This document shows, piece by piece, positions 15,964 through 24,204 of a stretch of 36,140 nucleotides of DNA. Made by a program: the position numbers and the translations under genes. Source of the DNA: Planctomycetaceae bacterium (GTDB lineage: Bacteria > Planctomycetota > Planctomycetia > Pirellulales > Pirellulaceae); the NCBI GenBank assembly GCA_002709225.1, contig PAQH01000102.1, positions 1-36,140 of the forward strand. Direction: 5' to 3'. The notes under the pieces were generated by a model. That model did no database searches. It was not told the DNA's origin and was given only the letters and a program-made list of their open reading frames with translations. How positions within the stretch are numbered: position 1 is the stretch's first letter; every line of letters begins with the position of its first letter.

Positions 15964-17151
15964 ATGAAAATCTCCAACATCAAGGTCATTGTTACCTGCC
16001 CCGGTCGCAACTTCACGGTAGTGAAAGTGGAAACCGATGAGGGTATCTATGGGGTCGGAGAAGGCACGCTCAATGGCAGCGAACTAGCGGTCGCCACGGC
16101 ACTCAAACACGCATCTGAACTACTGATCGGTCTGGATCCACACCGCATTGAAGACATCTGGCACTTGATGTACCACCACGCCTACTGGCGACGCGGACCG
16201 ATTCAGATGGCCGCCATCAGCGCCATTGACATGGCCCTGTGGGATATCAAAGGCAAGGTAGCAAAACTACCTGTCTATCAGCTGCTCGGTGGCAAAGCGC
16301 GTGAAGGCTGTCTGGTCTACGGCCACGCCAGTGGAGGTACCCACGAACAAGTAGTCGACTCGGTACGTGGTTTCCAACATCGCGGCTACAAGGTCATTCG
16401 CGTGCAACACGGCGGCTACGGCGGGCCGGGCGCGGCGCGCACGCTGCCGCCACACCGACCTGGCATTCCTGGCTTCAAGATCTTTGAACCGGTCCCCTAC
16501 CTGTTGGACACACCACGGATGTTTGCGCACCTCCGCGCAGAGCTGGGTGACGAAGTCGAACTCTGCCACGATGTGCACGAACAACTCACACCCCAACAGG
16601 CAGCAGACCTGGCCCGTAACTTACAGGACTTTCGCCTCTTCTTTCTCGAGGATCCAGTCCGGCCAGATCACAAGGACAGCTTCAAATTAGTTCGCGAGGC
16701 ATCGACCACTCCTCTGGCGATGGGCGAATTGTTTGTGTCACGCTGGGATTGCCTGCCGCTGTTCGTCAATCAGTGGATCGACTACATCCGCATCAAACCG
16801 CAACACGTCGGTGGCATCACAGAAGCCAAAAAGATCTTCACGCTGGCCGAACCCTACCAGGTCAAAAGCGCCTCCCACGGCGCTCGCGACATCGGCCCCA
16901 TCGGACAAGCGGCATCGATACACGTCAACCTCACGATTCCTAATTTTGGCGTCCAGGAATGGAGCGACTTTGGTCAGCAGGAAAAAGAGGTATTCGGCGA
17001 CGGCTGCTTTTATCACGATGGCTATGCGTTCCCCCAGGAGAAACCCGGCCTGGGCATCGACATCAATGAAGCCGCCGCCGCCCGTTTCCCCTACCGCAAA
17101 GCGTACATGCCGCTGGTACGCCGTGAAGACGGCACCATGCACGTCTATTGA
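15964..17151 (+). CDS. D-mannonate dehydratase-like (ManD/RspA family) enolase-superfamily enzyme
   Basis: Cytosolic sugar-acid dehydratase candidate, 395 residues. The capping domain carries YGVGEGTLNG and the AIDMALWDIKGK helix. The three metal ligands are Asp203 (CHDVH), Glu229 (LEDP) and Glu255 (GELF). Their 26-residue spacings equal those of the characterised Novosphingobium ManD (Asp210, Glu236, Glu262). His205 corresponds to the catalytic acid His212. Arg146 (IRVQ) and Tyr152 (GGYG) correspond to the Arg/Tyr dyad, but only six residues apart instead of twelve. SHGARDIGP and PNFGVQEW match the family C-terminal barrel. Some family members are poor mannonate dehydratases, so the substrate is open. 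ATG 15964 is used; the frame is open further upstream but runs antiphase over the LRR gene. It may act with the sugar-acid-type transporter and the second enolase-superfamily gene. Confidence 0.88.
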   Translation: MKISNIKVIVTCPGRNFTVVKVETDEGIYGVGEGTLNGSELAVATALKHASELLIGLDPHRIEDIWHLMYHHAYWRRGPIQMAAISAIDMALWDIKGKVAKLPVYQLLGGKAREGCLVYGHASGGTHEQVVDSVRGFQHRGYKVIRVQHGGYGGPGAARTLPPHRPGIPGFKIFEPVPYLLDTPRMFAHLRAELGDEVELCHDVHEQLTPQQAADLARNLQDFRLFFLEDPVRPDHKDSFKLVREASTTPLAMGELFVSRWDCLPLFVNQWIDYIRIKPQHVGGITEAKKIFTLAEPYQVKSASHGARDIGPIGQAASIHVNLTIPNFGVQEWSDFGQQEKEVFGDGCFYHDGYAFPQEKPGLGIDINEAAAARFPYRKAYMPLVRREDGTMHVY

Positions 17152-17318
17152 ACAGGACAGTCTGTGGGAGCTGCCAAGTGCGGATTTCCCGCAGGCCCTG
17201 CACCTGCCGTGCAGGCTGCCGAGCGCCAACTTGACCGAATCAAGTGGTTCCCCTGGAAAACGCGTGTGTCACTCGCCAACCTCACGCCAGGAGAGCAAAT
17301 CTGGTATGCTGGTCAATT

Positions 17319-19433
17319 ATGAAAGCACTCCTGTTCGCCTGCCTGTTCGCTTGCCTGCCCACGGTCACCCGTGCCCAGTGGTCCGTATTCGATCCCCTTT
17401 CCGACGTCCCTCCACCGGCGACCGACGACCCCCAATGGGCTGCTCCCGTCGACGCATATGTGCATGCGAAATTGCGCGAAGCGAAACTTGCGCCGGCGCC
17501 CGTCACGAGCCGCACTGCCTGGATTCGACGCGTGAGCTACGACCTGATTGGTTTGCCACCAGCTCCTCACGATGTGCAGACTTTTCTAGCCGATAAGCGG
17601 CCCGACGCGGCGGCGATGGAAGAGGTCGTGGATCGCCTGCTCGCCTCGCCTCGGTACGGCGAACGCTGGGGCCGGCATTGGCTCGACGTCGTCCGCTACG
17701 CCGATTCCGATGGATTCGCGATCGACGCCGAGAGACTTTCGTTGTGGCGTTATCGCGATTACGTTATCCGTGTCTTCAACGAAGACCAACCCTTCGATGC
17801 GTTTATTCGCAACCAGATCGCCGGTGATGAACTGGACTCCGGCGATGCCGGAAAAGTCGCCATCAGTTTTTACCGTCTGGGGCCCTGGGAAGCAGACAAC
17901 ATGGTCGGCCCTCAGCGCTGGCAAGACTACCTGAACGATGTCACCTCCGCGGTGGGAAGTGTCTTTCTGGGGTTAACCGTCGGCTGTGCCCGCTGCCATG
18001 ACCATAAGTTCGACCCAGTGCTACAGAAAGATTTTTACCAGTTGCAAGCCTTCTTTGCCCCCGTCAAACACGCCTCTTTTTCGGCCGGCTATCTGCCGGG
18101 AGAACTGAACCCGGACATCCAGCTGCGACGTGACAAAACCGTCGGTGCGCGTCTCGACAAGATCAATGCACTGCGTGCGGCGCTGCGAAAAAAAATCGCC
18201 GAAGCACGCAAAGTCCCGCTCGCTGAAATCACCAAGGAGAAGTTAGACGAAGCGATCAAGGAAAAGAAACCGCCGGTGACCGAAGCAGCCGTTAATGAAA
18301 TCCAGGCGCTCCAGTCCGGAGACAGTCTCAAACCGGAACAACGTTTCGAAGCACGCGTCGTGGCCATCCGCAATCCCACCGAAAAAGAGAAAAACCCCGA
18401 CACCTTCATTCTGGAGAACGGCGATGTCTTTAGCCCTGCAGACAAAGTCATGCCGGGCTTCCTCTCCAACTTGCCCACCTGGTCGGAAGAACTCGTCAAA
18501 CAGGCCAGCGACTCAGGCAACGGTTCCAGTGGCCGTCGGAAGCTGCTCGCCCGGTGGCTGACCAGTGACGCCAACCCGATTACCCCCCGTGTCCTGGTCA
18601 ACCGGATTTGGCACTACCACTTCGGCGCCGGCCTGGTTGCCACACCCAATGATTTTGGCATCAACGGATCGGGGATCAGCCACCGCAATTTGCTGGATTA
18701 TTTGGTCCGTCAATTACGTTCTCACCAATGGCGACTTAAGCCACTCCACAAGGAACTCGTGCTGTCACGGACCTATCGAACCGCAACGCTCCATCCGGAG
18801 GCGCGGCACTGCGCAGTGGTAGATCCCGACAATCGCCTACTGTGGCGAGCCAACCACCGACGACTGGAGTCCGAGACCGTACGCGATGCGATACTCGCGG
18901 TAAGCGGACGGCTGCGGTTCGAAATGGGAGGGCCCGGTTACTACGACAAGTTGCCCCCGGGCATGGCGACAAGCTATTTCCAATTCACTTGGAAAGCAGA
19001 TCCCGAAGATCAACGACGACGGCGATCCGTCTACATGTTTGTCCGTCGCAATCTGCTGCTGCCGCTGCTGGACACTTTCGATGCGGCCGACCCGAACCAG
19101 CCGTGTGAACAACGCAGCCACTCGGTGACGGCTGCACAGGCGTTGTCGCTCTTCAACGGCCAGTTTGCCAATGAAAACAGCCTGCATATGGCCAACCGGC
19201 TACTCCAGGAAGAAAGCGACGAACCCCAACGCATCGACCGTCTTTTCTGGCTCACAGTTTCCCGCGCGCCTACGAAAGCAGAAAAACAAAGCTGCCGCGC
19301 CTTTCTCGAATCAAAACGGCAAGCCTACGGCGCAGCTACAGCGACAGGCCAAACCGACGATCACGCCCAATCCGCCTGGCGCGATTTATGCCTGGCACTC
19401 CTCAATACCAACGAATTTCTTTATCTCGATTAG
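17319..19433 (+). CDS. Secreted DUF1549/DUF1553 (PSCyt2-PSD1) protein
   Basis: Planctomycete-type exported protein of 704 residues. The signal peptide is MKALLFACLFACLPTVTRA, cleaved before Gln. DUF1549 occupies about 30-260 and includes DRLLASPRYGERWGRHWLDV, ADSDGF, and the haem-like motif C223-A-R-C226-H227-DHKFDP. A lysine-rich, probably helical linker follows (about 270-390). DUF1553 is about 400-690, with WLTSDANPITPRVLVNRIW, FGINGSGISHRNLLDYL and LFNGQF. Most relatives carry an N-terminal cytochrome c domain (PSCyt1); it is absent here and the mature protein begins directly with the DUF1549 approach. The function of the family is not established; a redox or cell-surface role is presumed. 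It is followed by the DUF1501 partner gene, the usual pairing. The start is chosen on the signal peptide; the Shine-Dalgarno is weak. Confidence 0.9.
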   Translation: MKALLFACLFACLPTVTRAQWSVFDPLSDVPPPATDDPQWAAPVDAYVHAKLREAKLAPAPVTSRTAWIRRVSYDLIGLPPAPHDVQTFLADKRPDAAAMEEVVDRLLASPRYGERWGRHWLDVVRYADSDGFAIDAERLSLWRYRDYVIRVFNEDQPFDAFIRNQIAGDELDSGDAGKVAISFYRLGPWEADNMVGPQRWQDYLNDVTSAVGSVFLGLTVGCARCHDHKFDPVLQKDFYQLQAFFAPVKHASFSAGYLPGELNPDIQLRRDKTVGARLDKINALRAALRKKIAEARKVPLAEITKEKLDEAIKEKKPPVTEAAVNEIQALQSGDSLKPEQRFEARVVAIRNPTEKEKNPDTFILENGDVFSPADKVMPGFLSNLPTWSEELVKQASDSGNGSSGRRKLLARWLTSDANPITPRVLVNRIWHYHFGAGLVATPNDFGINGSGISHRNLLDYLVRQLRSHQWRLKPLHKELVLSRTYRTATLHPEARHCAVVDPDNRLLWRANHRRLESETVRDAILAVSGRLRFEMGGPGYYDKLPPGMATSYFQFTWKADPEDQRRRRSVYMFVRRNLLLPLLDTFDAADPNQPCEQRSHSVTAAQALSLFNGQFANENSLHMANRLLQEESDEPQRIDRLFWLTVSRAPTKAEKQSCRAFLESKRQAYGAATATGQTDDHAQSAWRDLCLALLNTNEFLYLD

Positions 19434-19453
19434 GTCGAAAACAATTCATTACA

Positions 19454-19478
19454 GATACAAACTTCTGCGGATACAAAC
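19454..19478. repeat. GATACAAAC direct repeats, 16 bases apart
   Basis: GATACAAAC occurs at 19454-19462 and 19470-19478 in the gap before the DUF1501 gene. A TACTAAT, resembling a -10, follows about six bases after the second copy. Possible regulator half-sites; could be chance in an AT-rich gap. Confidence 0.35.
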
Positions 19479-19580
19479 ACTGTACTAATCACCCTCGAAA
19501 CTCCCGTAATCGCCAACAACATCCCACCGCACGACACCGCTCCAGACCCCACACGCTCGCTTTTTTCGGAAAGTCACGCC

Positions 19581-21011
19581 ATGCCCGCCCCGACAACCAC
19601 ACCAGACGCTGACCGCCGACAGTTCTTACAGCAGTCGGGACTGGGACTGGGAAGCGTCGCTCTCAGCTGGATGTTGCAGCGCGACCTGGCCAGTGCCAGT
19701 GAGACGCCACAGCTCGCCAACCCGCTGGCACCCAAACCACCACACTTTGCAGCCCGCGCCAAATCAGTCATTTTTCTGATGATGAATGGCGGACCAAGCC
19801 AGATCGATACCTTCGACCCCAAACCGGCGCTCGAGAAAGTCGATGGCAAATTGTTTGCCCGTGAAAACGTCAAGACAGCGCAAGTCAGTGGTAAACGCTA
19901 TTTCGTCCGCTCGCCATTTCGCTTTTACCAACATGGTGAATGTGGAATGCCGGTCAGTGAACTCTTCCAGGAAACCGCCGCGCACGTCGACAAGATTGCC
20001 TTTCTGCGTTCGGGATACTGTGACAGCGACAATCATCCGGCTGCGGTTTTCCAGTACAACACGGGCTATCCCGTCCAAGGCAACCCCTCGATCGGTTCCT
20101 GGATTGTCTACGGCCTGGGAACTGAAAACGAAAACTTGCCTTCTTATGTCGTGCTCCGCGATGGTAAACCGTTCGGTGGAAATACCTCCTGGGCGAATGG
20201 CTACCTCCCAGCCCTCTACCAGGGGCTTCAATTTCGCGCTGGTAAGAACCCGGTACTGAATCTGAAAGGTCCCGCCGGAATTTCCCGCAACCAACAACAA
20301 CAGACCTTGAACCTGGTGCAAAGTCTGAATCGCAAACACCTCGAGGACCGGACTGAGTTTTCCGACCTGTCGGCGCGCATCGCCGCGTACGAACTCGCCT
20401 TTCGCATGCAGCAAGAGATTCCGGTGGCGACCGACATCCAACGCGAAACTTCGGCGACGCACAAACTGTACGGGCTGGAGGATGATGCGACCAAAACCTT
20501 TGGCACACGTTGCCTGCTCGCTCGGCGTCTCGTCGAGCGGGGTGTCCGTTTCGTGCAAGTCTGGTCCGGTGGCTGGGACTCGCACGACAACGTTCTCGAT
20601 GGTCATAAGAACGCAGCGAGCAAGGTCGACCGGCCGATCGCCGGTTTGCTAACGGACCTCGATCAGCGTGGCTTGTTAGACGAAACTCTCGTCGTCTGGG
20701 GTGGCGAATTTGGTCGCACCGCCGACACCACTGAAGCGGCATTCAACAAGAACAAACCGGGACGCGACCACAATCCTAAAGCCACACTGATGTGGTTCGC
20801 GGGCGGCGGTGTGCGAGCCGGCAGCGTTCTTGGCGCAACTGACGAAGTCGGAGATCGCTCTGTTGAGCAGCGGCACCACTTGCGCGATGTCCACGCAACA
20901 TTGCTGCACCTGCTGGGCTTGGACCAGGAACTCCTCACCTACTATCACGGTGGTAGGTACAAACGCCTGACGGACAACGGTGGCGACGTGATCCAGGGCC
21001 TACTCGCGTGA
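19581..21011 (+). CDS. DUF1501 protein, Tat-exported
   Basis: 476 residues of the DUF1501 family, an alkaline-phosphatase-superfamily relative (sulfatase-like fold) abundant in planctomycetes. The N-terminus has a twin-arginine motif, DRRQFLQ at residues 10-16, then a moderately hydrophobic stretch and ASA, predicting Tat export in folded form. Core blocks are VIFLMMNGGPSQIDTFDPKP, SELFQETAAHVDKIAFLRS, FVQVWSGGWDSHDN, VVWGGEFGRTADT and DHNPKATLMWFAGGGV. Conserved Asp, His and the GEFGR motif could form a metal site, but activity in this family is uncharacterised. It follows the DUF1549/1553 gene by about 147 bases and precedes a DUF1552 gene, forming a three-gene group. GGAAAG lies upstream of the ATG. 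Confidence 0.92.
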   Translation: MPAPTTTPDADRRQFLQQSGLGLGSVALSWMLQRDLASASETPQLANPLAPKPPHFAARAKSVIFLMMNGGPSQIDTFDPKPALEKVDGKLFARENVKTAQVSGKRYFVRSPFRFYQHGECGMPVSELFQETAAHVDKIAFLRSGYCDSDNHPAAVFQYNTGYPVQGNPSIGSWIVYGLGTENENLPSYVVLRDGKPFGGNTSWANGYLPALYQGLQFRAGKNPVLNLKGPAGISRNQQQQTLNLVQSLNRKHLEDRTEFSDLSARIAAYELAFRMQQEIPVATDIQRETSATHKLYGLEDDATKTFGTRCLLARRLVERGVRFVQVWSGGWDSHDNVLDGHKNAASKVDRPIAGLLTDLDQRGLLDETLVVWGGEFGRTADTTEAAFNKNKPGRDHNPKATLMWFAGGGVRAGSVLGATDEVGDRSVEQRHHLRDVHATLLHLLGLDQELLTYYHGGRYKRLTDNGGDVIQGLLA

Positions 21012-21131
21012 GCTCTGGTCCAGTCCGCGTTTCGCGAAGCGTCCCGTACAAATGTCGTGGCAAAACCCTCGTGGACACCGGCGCCGACGACGGAGTAATC
21101 CGGCAAGTGGCACAGCAGAGGATCCATTCGC

Positions 21132-22439
21132 ATGAATTACCGCCCGCTCTCACGCCGCATGTTACTGCGTGGCCTCGGTGTCAGTATGGCACTGCCATGG
21201 ATGGAATCGTTACCCGTTTGGGGTGAGCAACCGTCAGCCAAAGATCACCACAATACACCGCCGATAAGAATGGCGGTCCTGTTTGCCGGCAACGGTTTTC
21301 ACAAAAACGAATGGTGGGCCAAGGGCAGCGGCAAGCAGATGGAGTTGGGCAAAGTGCTGCAACCGCTCAATGCATTTCGAGAAAAGCTACTGTTCATCCG
21401 GGGTCTCTACAATGAAGAGGCAACCAAAGGCAACATCCATAGTTCGCAAACCGGCAACCTGCTTTCCGGCGCACCGCTTTTCTCCGGAGGAAAGATCCGC
21501 TCGGGTACCAGCATGGATCAGTTGGTGGCGCAGCGCATCGGACAGCAGACCAAGGTGCCTAGCCTGGTGCTGGCTTGCGAGAAGTCGATTGCTTCGGTGC
21601 ATCGCGAATACTCGATGCTCTATAGTTCCCACATCTCCTGGAATTCACCCACCACCCCCACGCCACTCGAACTCTATCCAGCCCTGGCATTCGATCGGCT
21701 CTTCAAGGATGACGCCACCATCAAGGGCAATCGCAGTGTACTGGATGCGGTACTGGCCGAAGCACAAACATTACGCAACCGCATCAGCTACATCGACCGT
21801 AACAAACTCGACGAATACCTCAATTCGGTGCGTGAAGTCGAATCCCGCATTCAACGCGCCGGGCAGGAACGACGGATCGAGGGGTGGCGTCCCACGATCA
21901 CTGGCCCCAACATCCCGCGTCCTGCCGACGGACTACCCCAGAATATCGACGAGCATATGCGTCTGATGTGCGATATTGTGGCACTCGCCTTCCAGACAGA
22001 CACCACCCGTGTCTGTACGCTGAAACTCAACAACGACCACTCTTCCCTGCGATTCCCGCATCTCGGGGTCGACTACATGATTCACCATTTGCTCTCGCAC
22101 ACGGATAGTGACGACTGGCTTAGAGTGAACCAGTTTTTCACACAGCAGCTCGCCTATCTAGCCAGCAAACTGGCGGCGGTACAGGAAGGTGAACGCACGG
22201 CTCTGGACAATTCAATGCTGATGCTCTGTTCGAGCATGGTGCATGGCAACCACGATGCCAACCAGTTGCCCGTCGTCATTCTGGGCGGTGCAGGTGGTAA
22301 ACTCGAAACCGGGCGGACACTGGATTTCCTGAACAAGCCAGACCGCAAAATGTGCAGTCTCTATCTGTCCATGATGGACAAGATGAACGTCAAACTGGAC
22401 CGTTTTGGAGATTCCCGGCAACGTCTGGCGGGAATCTAG
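21132..22439 (+). CDS. DUF1552 protein, Tat-exported
   Basis: 435 residues matching DUF1552. The N-terminus has a Tat signal: SRRMLLRGLG, a weakly hydrophobic run ending ALPWMES, then a mature start. Family blocks are RMAVLFAGNGFHKNEWW, LLFIRGLYNE, HSSQTGNLLSGAP, SMDQLVAQRIG and the C-terminal MLCSSMVHGNHDANQLPVVILGG. It usually pairs with a DUF1592-type multi-domain cytochrome protein; here it stands beside DUF1549/DUF1553 and DUF1501 instead. Function is not known. AGAGGAT lies about nine bases before the ATG. Its TAG stop shares the palindrome CTAG with the stop of the convergent dockerin gene. Confidence 0.9.
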   Translation: MNYRPLSRRMLLRGLGVSMALPWMESLPVWGEQPSAKDHHNTPPIRMAVLFAGNGFHKNEWWAKGSGKQMELGKVLQPLNAFREKLLFIRGLYNEEATKGNIHSSQTGNLLSGAPLFSGGKIRSGTSMDQLVAQRIGQQTKVPSLVLACEKSIASVHREYSMLYSSHISWNSPTTPTPLELYPALAFDRLFKDDATIKGNRSVLDAVLAEAQTLRNRISYIDRNKLDEYLNSVREVESRIQRAGQERRIEGWRPTITGPNIPRPADGLPQNIDEHMRLMCDIVALAFQTDTTRVCTLKLNNDHSSLRFPHLGVDYMIHHLLSHTDSDDWLRVNQFFTQQLAYLASKLAAVQEGERTALDNSMLMLCSSMVHGNHDANQLPVVILGGAGGKLETGRTLDFLNKPDRKMCSLYLSMMDKMNVKLDRFGDSRQRLAGI

Positions 22440-23650
22440 TCACGCTCGTTCAGATGATTGACCACCAAAATCGCATCGATGGCGGAAACCGCATCGTCAC
22501 CATTTACATCTAGAAATGGGGGCGGCGAATCCGTCGGCAACTCCGCCCCGGCGCCAAATCGATTGAGATAGGAGACCACTCGAATCGCGTCACCGGGCGC
22601 AACCACTCGGTCATCATTGACGTCCAACGGATCGAGGGGGTTCTGATACGCTGGTCCGCTGTGCACATAACCAAGCAAAGTCAATTGCAAACTGCCGTGT
22701 GAGGGATCGTTGGATTCAATGGTTAGCAGACCTTCGCGGCGCCCCACCTGGTCAGTGTCGGTCTCCACGATCCATTCGGTCGTGGCGCCCGGCAAGAGAA
22801 AAACGCCGGGAGGAACCTGTGTTTGGAAAGGAGGTGAGACTCGGCCCTCATCCAGATACCATGGTGCCTCCCCCTCGTTGGTCAAAGTCAATGTTTCCTC
22901 GGCGCCCGTTGAGTGTAGCGGTAGGGGTCCAAAATCGATCGTGTCACCATCGTCAAGTTCCTGGCCTTGATGGGCTGCGCAGAGGGCAGGCTGTGTGTCA
23001 TAGTGCACTTCAATCCGGGCCACCGCGGTCTGAGCCGACGCCGATGATGTATCATCACCAACAAAAACCAGATTCGCTCGGTCGTAGGGCGCCCCGAACG
23101 CGGAATAGTCCCGCAACGGCCCAGTCAACAGAAATCGCTGGTCCTGTAACAATGTGTAGCGGTCGCGATCAATGTAGAGATCGTAGACGCCCTCCACCGT
23201 CACATCCGTGACCGCTTCCTCGGCATGGACGAACAAGGGAGCGTCATCCTGTGCCCAGACGCGATCAGTCCAGAACCCAAGCTCGATCCCAACCAGATCT
23301 TGCGACAGCGCGATAATACTCAACCCCGCGCGATCCACGCTCTCGTGGGATTCGGCAAGCAAACGCATCTGGAAACGCAGATGGAAACCAGCCATCCGAT
23401 CCAAGGCACCCAAGTCAGGATGGGCGGTGGCAAAGTAACCCGCCTTTTCGCTGCGGTCGGCGGTCGAATCCAACTCGACGCCCACTTCATTCATCTGCTG
23501 GGTGGTCGACGCCCCCACGAGTGGATCGGTCAAATACAGCCAGCCTTGCTGGTCCGGTGTCGTACCCAAATCGGCGTCGTACAACGTTGTCAGCAGGCAG
23601 CGCGACTCTAGCATTTCAACACACAGACTTCGCTGTTCCCCGACAGTCAT
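22436..23650 (-). CDS. Exported dockerin protein with LEPR-XLL-like N-terminus
   Basis: About 404 residues with no recognised enzyme. Near the N-terminus is VEMLESRCLLT, matching the planctomycete LEPR-XLL-type export motif. Residues about 25-220 look like a beta-sandwich of the LamG/concanavalin or choice-of-anchor type. Residues about 225-330 (IDFGPLP, LTLTNEGEAPW, LLTIESNDP) match choice-of-anchor D/HYDIN-like immunoglobulin modules. The C-terminus is a type I dockerin: two calcium loops, DVNDDRVVAPGD and DVNGDDAVSAID, each followed by a helix. Dockerins bind cohesins or act in surface assembly; no cohesin gene is in view. ATG 23650 is preferred over GTG 23659 because GAGG lies eight bases before it. 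Convergent with the DUF1552 gene. Confidence 0.82.
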   Translation of the reverse strand: MTVGEQRSLCVEMLESRCLLTTLYDADLGTTPDQQGWLYLTDPLVGASTTQQMNEVGVELDSTADRSEKAGYFATAHPDLGALDRMAGFHLRFQMRLLAESHESVDRAGLSIIALSQDLVGIELGFWTDRVWAQDDAPLFVHAEEAVTDVTVEGVYDLYIDRDRYTLLQDQRFLLTGPLRDYSAFGAPYDRANLVFVGDDTSSASAQTAVARIEVHYDTQPALCAAHQGQELDDGDTIDFGPLPLHSTGAEETLTLTNEGEAPWYLDEGRVSPPFQTQVPPGVFLLPGATTEWIVETDTDQVGRREGLLTIESNDPSHGSLQLTLLGYVHSGPAYQNPLDPLDVNDDRVVAPGDAIRVVSYLNRFGAGAELPTDSPPPFLDVNGDDAVSAIDAILVVNHLNERD

Positions 23651-23679
23651 TGCACGCACCTCGTTAGATTTACCCTTCC

Positions 23680-23703
23680 AGTGAAAGCATAAGTGAAAGC
23701 ATA
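23680..23703. repeat. Perfect 12-base tandem duplication upstream of the dockerin gene
   Basis: AGTGAAAGCATA occurs twice head to tail, about 30 bases before the dockerin gene's start. On that gene's strand it reads TATGCTTTCACT twice, so a -10-like TATGCT is duplicated at 12-base spacing. It may give two overlapping promoters, or just be slippage. Confidence 0.65.
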
Positions 23704-23828
23704 ATTGGAACCTGCTATGAAGCTAGTGCCACGTTACTCCAGGTACGGTAGGATGCAGCCTATAGCGGGCCGCGACCAATGCGTCAGTGGCGACTCTTCT
23801 TTGCCAGCGTCTAGGACACAACACCCGC

Positions 23829-24155
23829 ATGACCGTCGAACTTCAGAAAACAAGTTCAGCGGCATCCACTGCCGCTGCCGGGCGGTCGACTGATGACGCA
23901 CAGGGACGCGGCTTTCCCTGCGAACGATGTGGCGGCAACCTGACGTTCCATCGTGGCCCGCAGAGCGTCCCTTGTCCGTTTTGCGACCATGTCCAGGAAA
24001 TACAGATTGACACGAATGCAACCATTGTCGAGCAAGACCACACGGCCACACTGGAACAGCTTGTCAATCAGAACAACGGGCAAGATGACGGCTTGCCACG
24101 GTCGCTGATCTGGTGGGGCAGATGGCATTGGCGCCGCGGTCTATTTCACGAATGA
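23829..24155 (+). CDS. Short zinc-ribbon protein, probably a truncated remnant
   Basis: About 108 residues. After a low-complexity Ser/Ala start comes a four-cysteine zinc ribbon, CERCGGNLTF then CPFCDHVQEI, 16 residues apart. A short acidic/hydrophobic stretch (EQDHTATLEQLV) follows. This matches the N-terminal part of a TFIIB-type zinc-ribbon protein family that is usually some 350-400 residues long and has a second ribbon; here the frame ends after a Trp/Arg-rich tail that does not resemble the family. I searched the other frames downstream by eye and did not find the missing part. It may be a pseudogene fragment or a genuine mini-protein. The ribosome site (AGGA, 12 bases away) is weak. 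It precedes the kinase gene by about 50 bases and could be its leader cistron. Confidence 0.5.
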   Translation: MTVELQKTSSAASTAAAGRSTDDAQGRGFPCERCGGNLTFHRGPQSVPCPFCDHVQEIQIDTNATIVEQDHTATLEQLVNQNNGQDDGLPRSLIWWGRWHWRRGLFHE

Positions 24156-24204
24156 ACGACGGGAACCTCCAACCTTTTTCCACAATAGAGTAAGCCCGGC
24201 GAAC

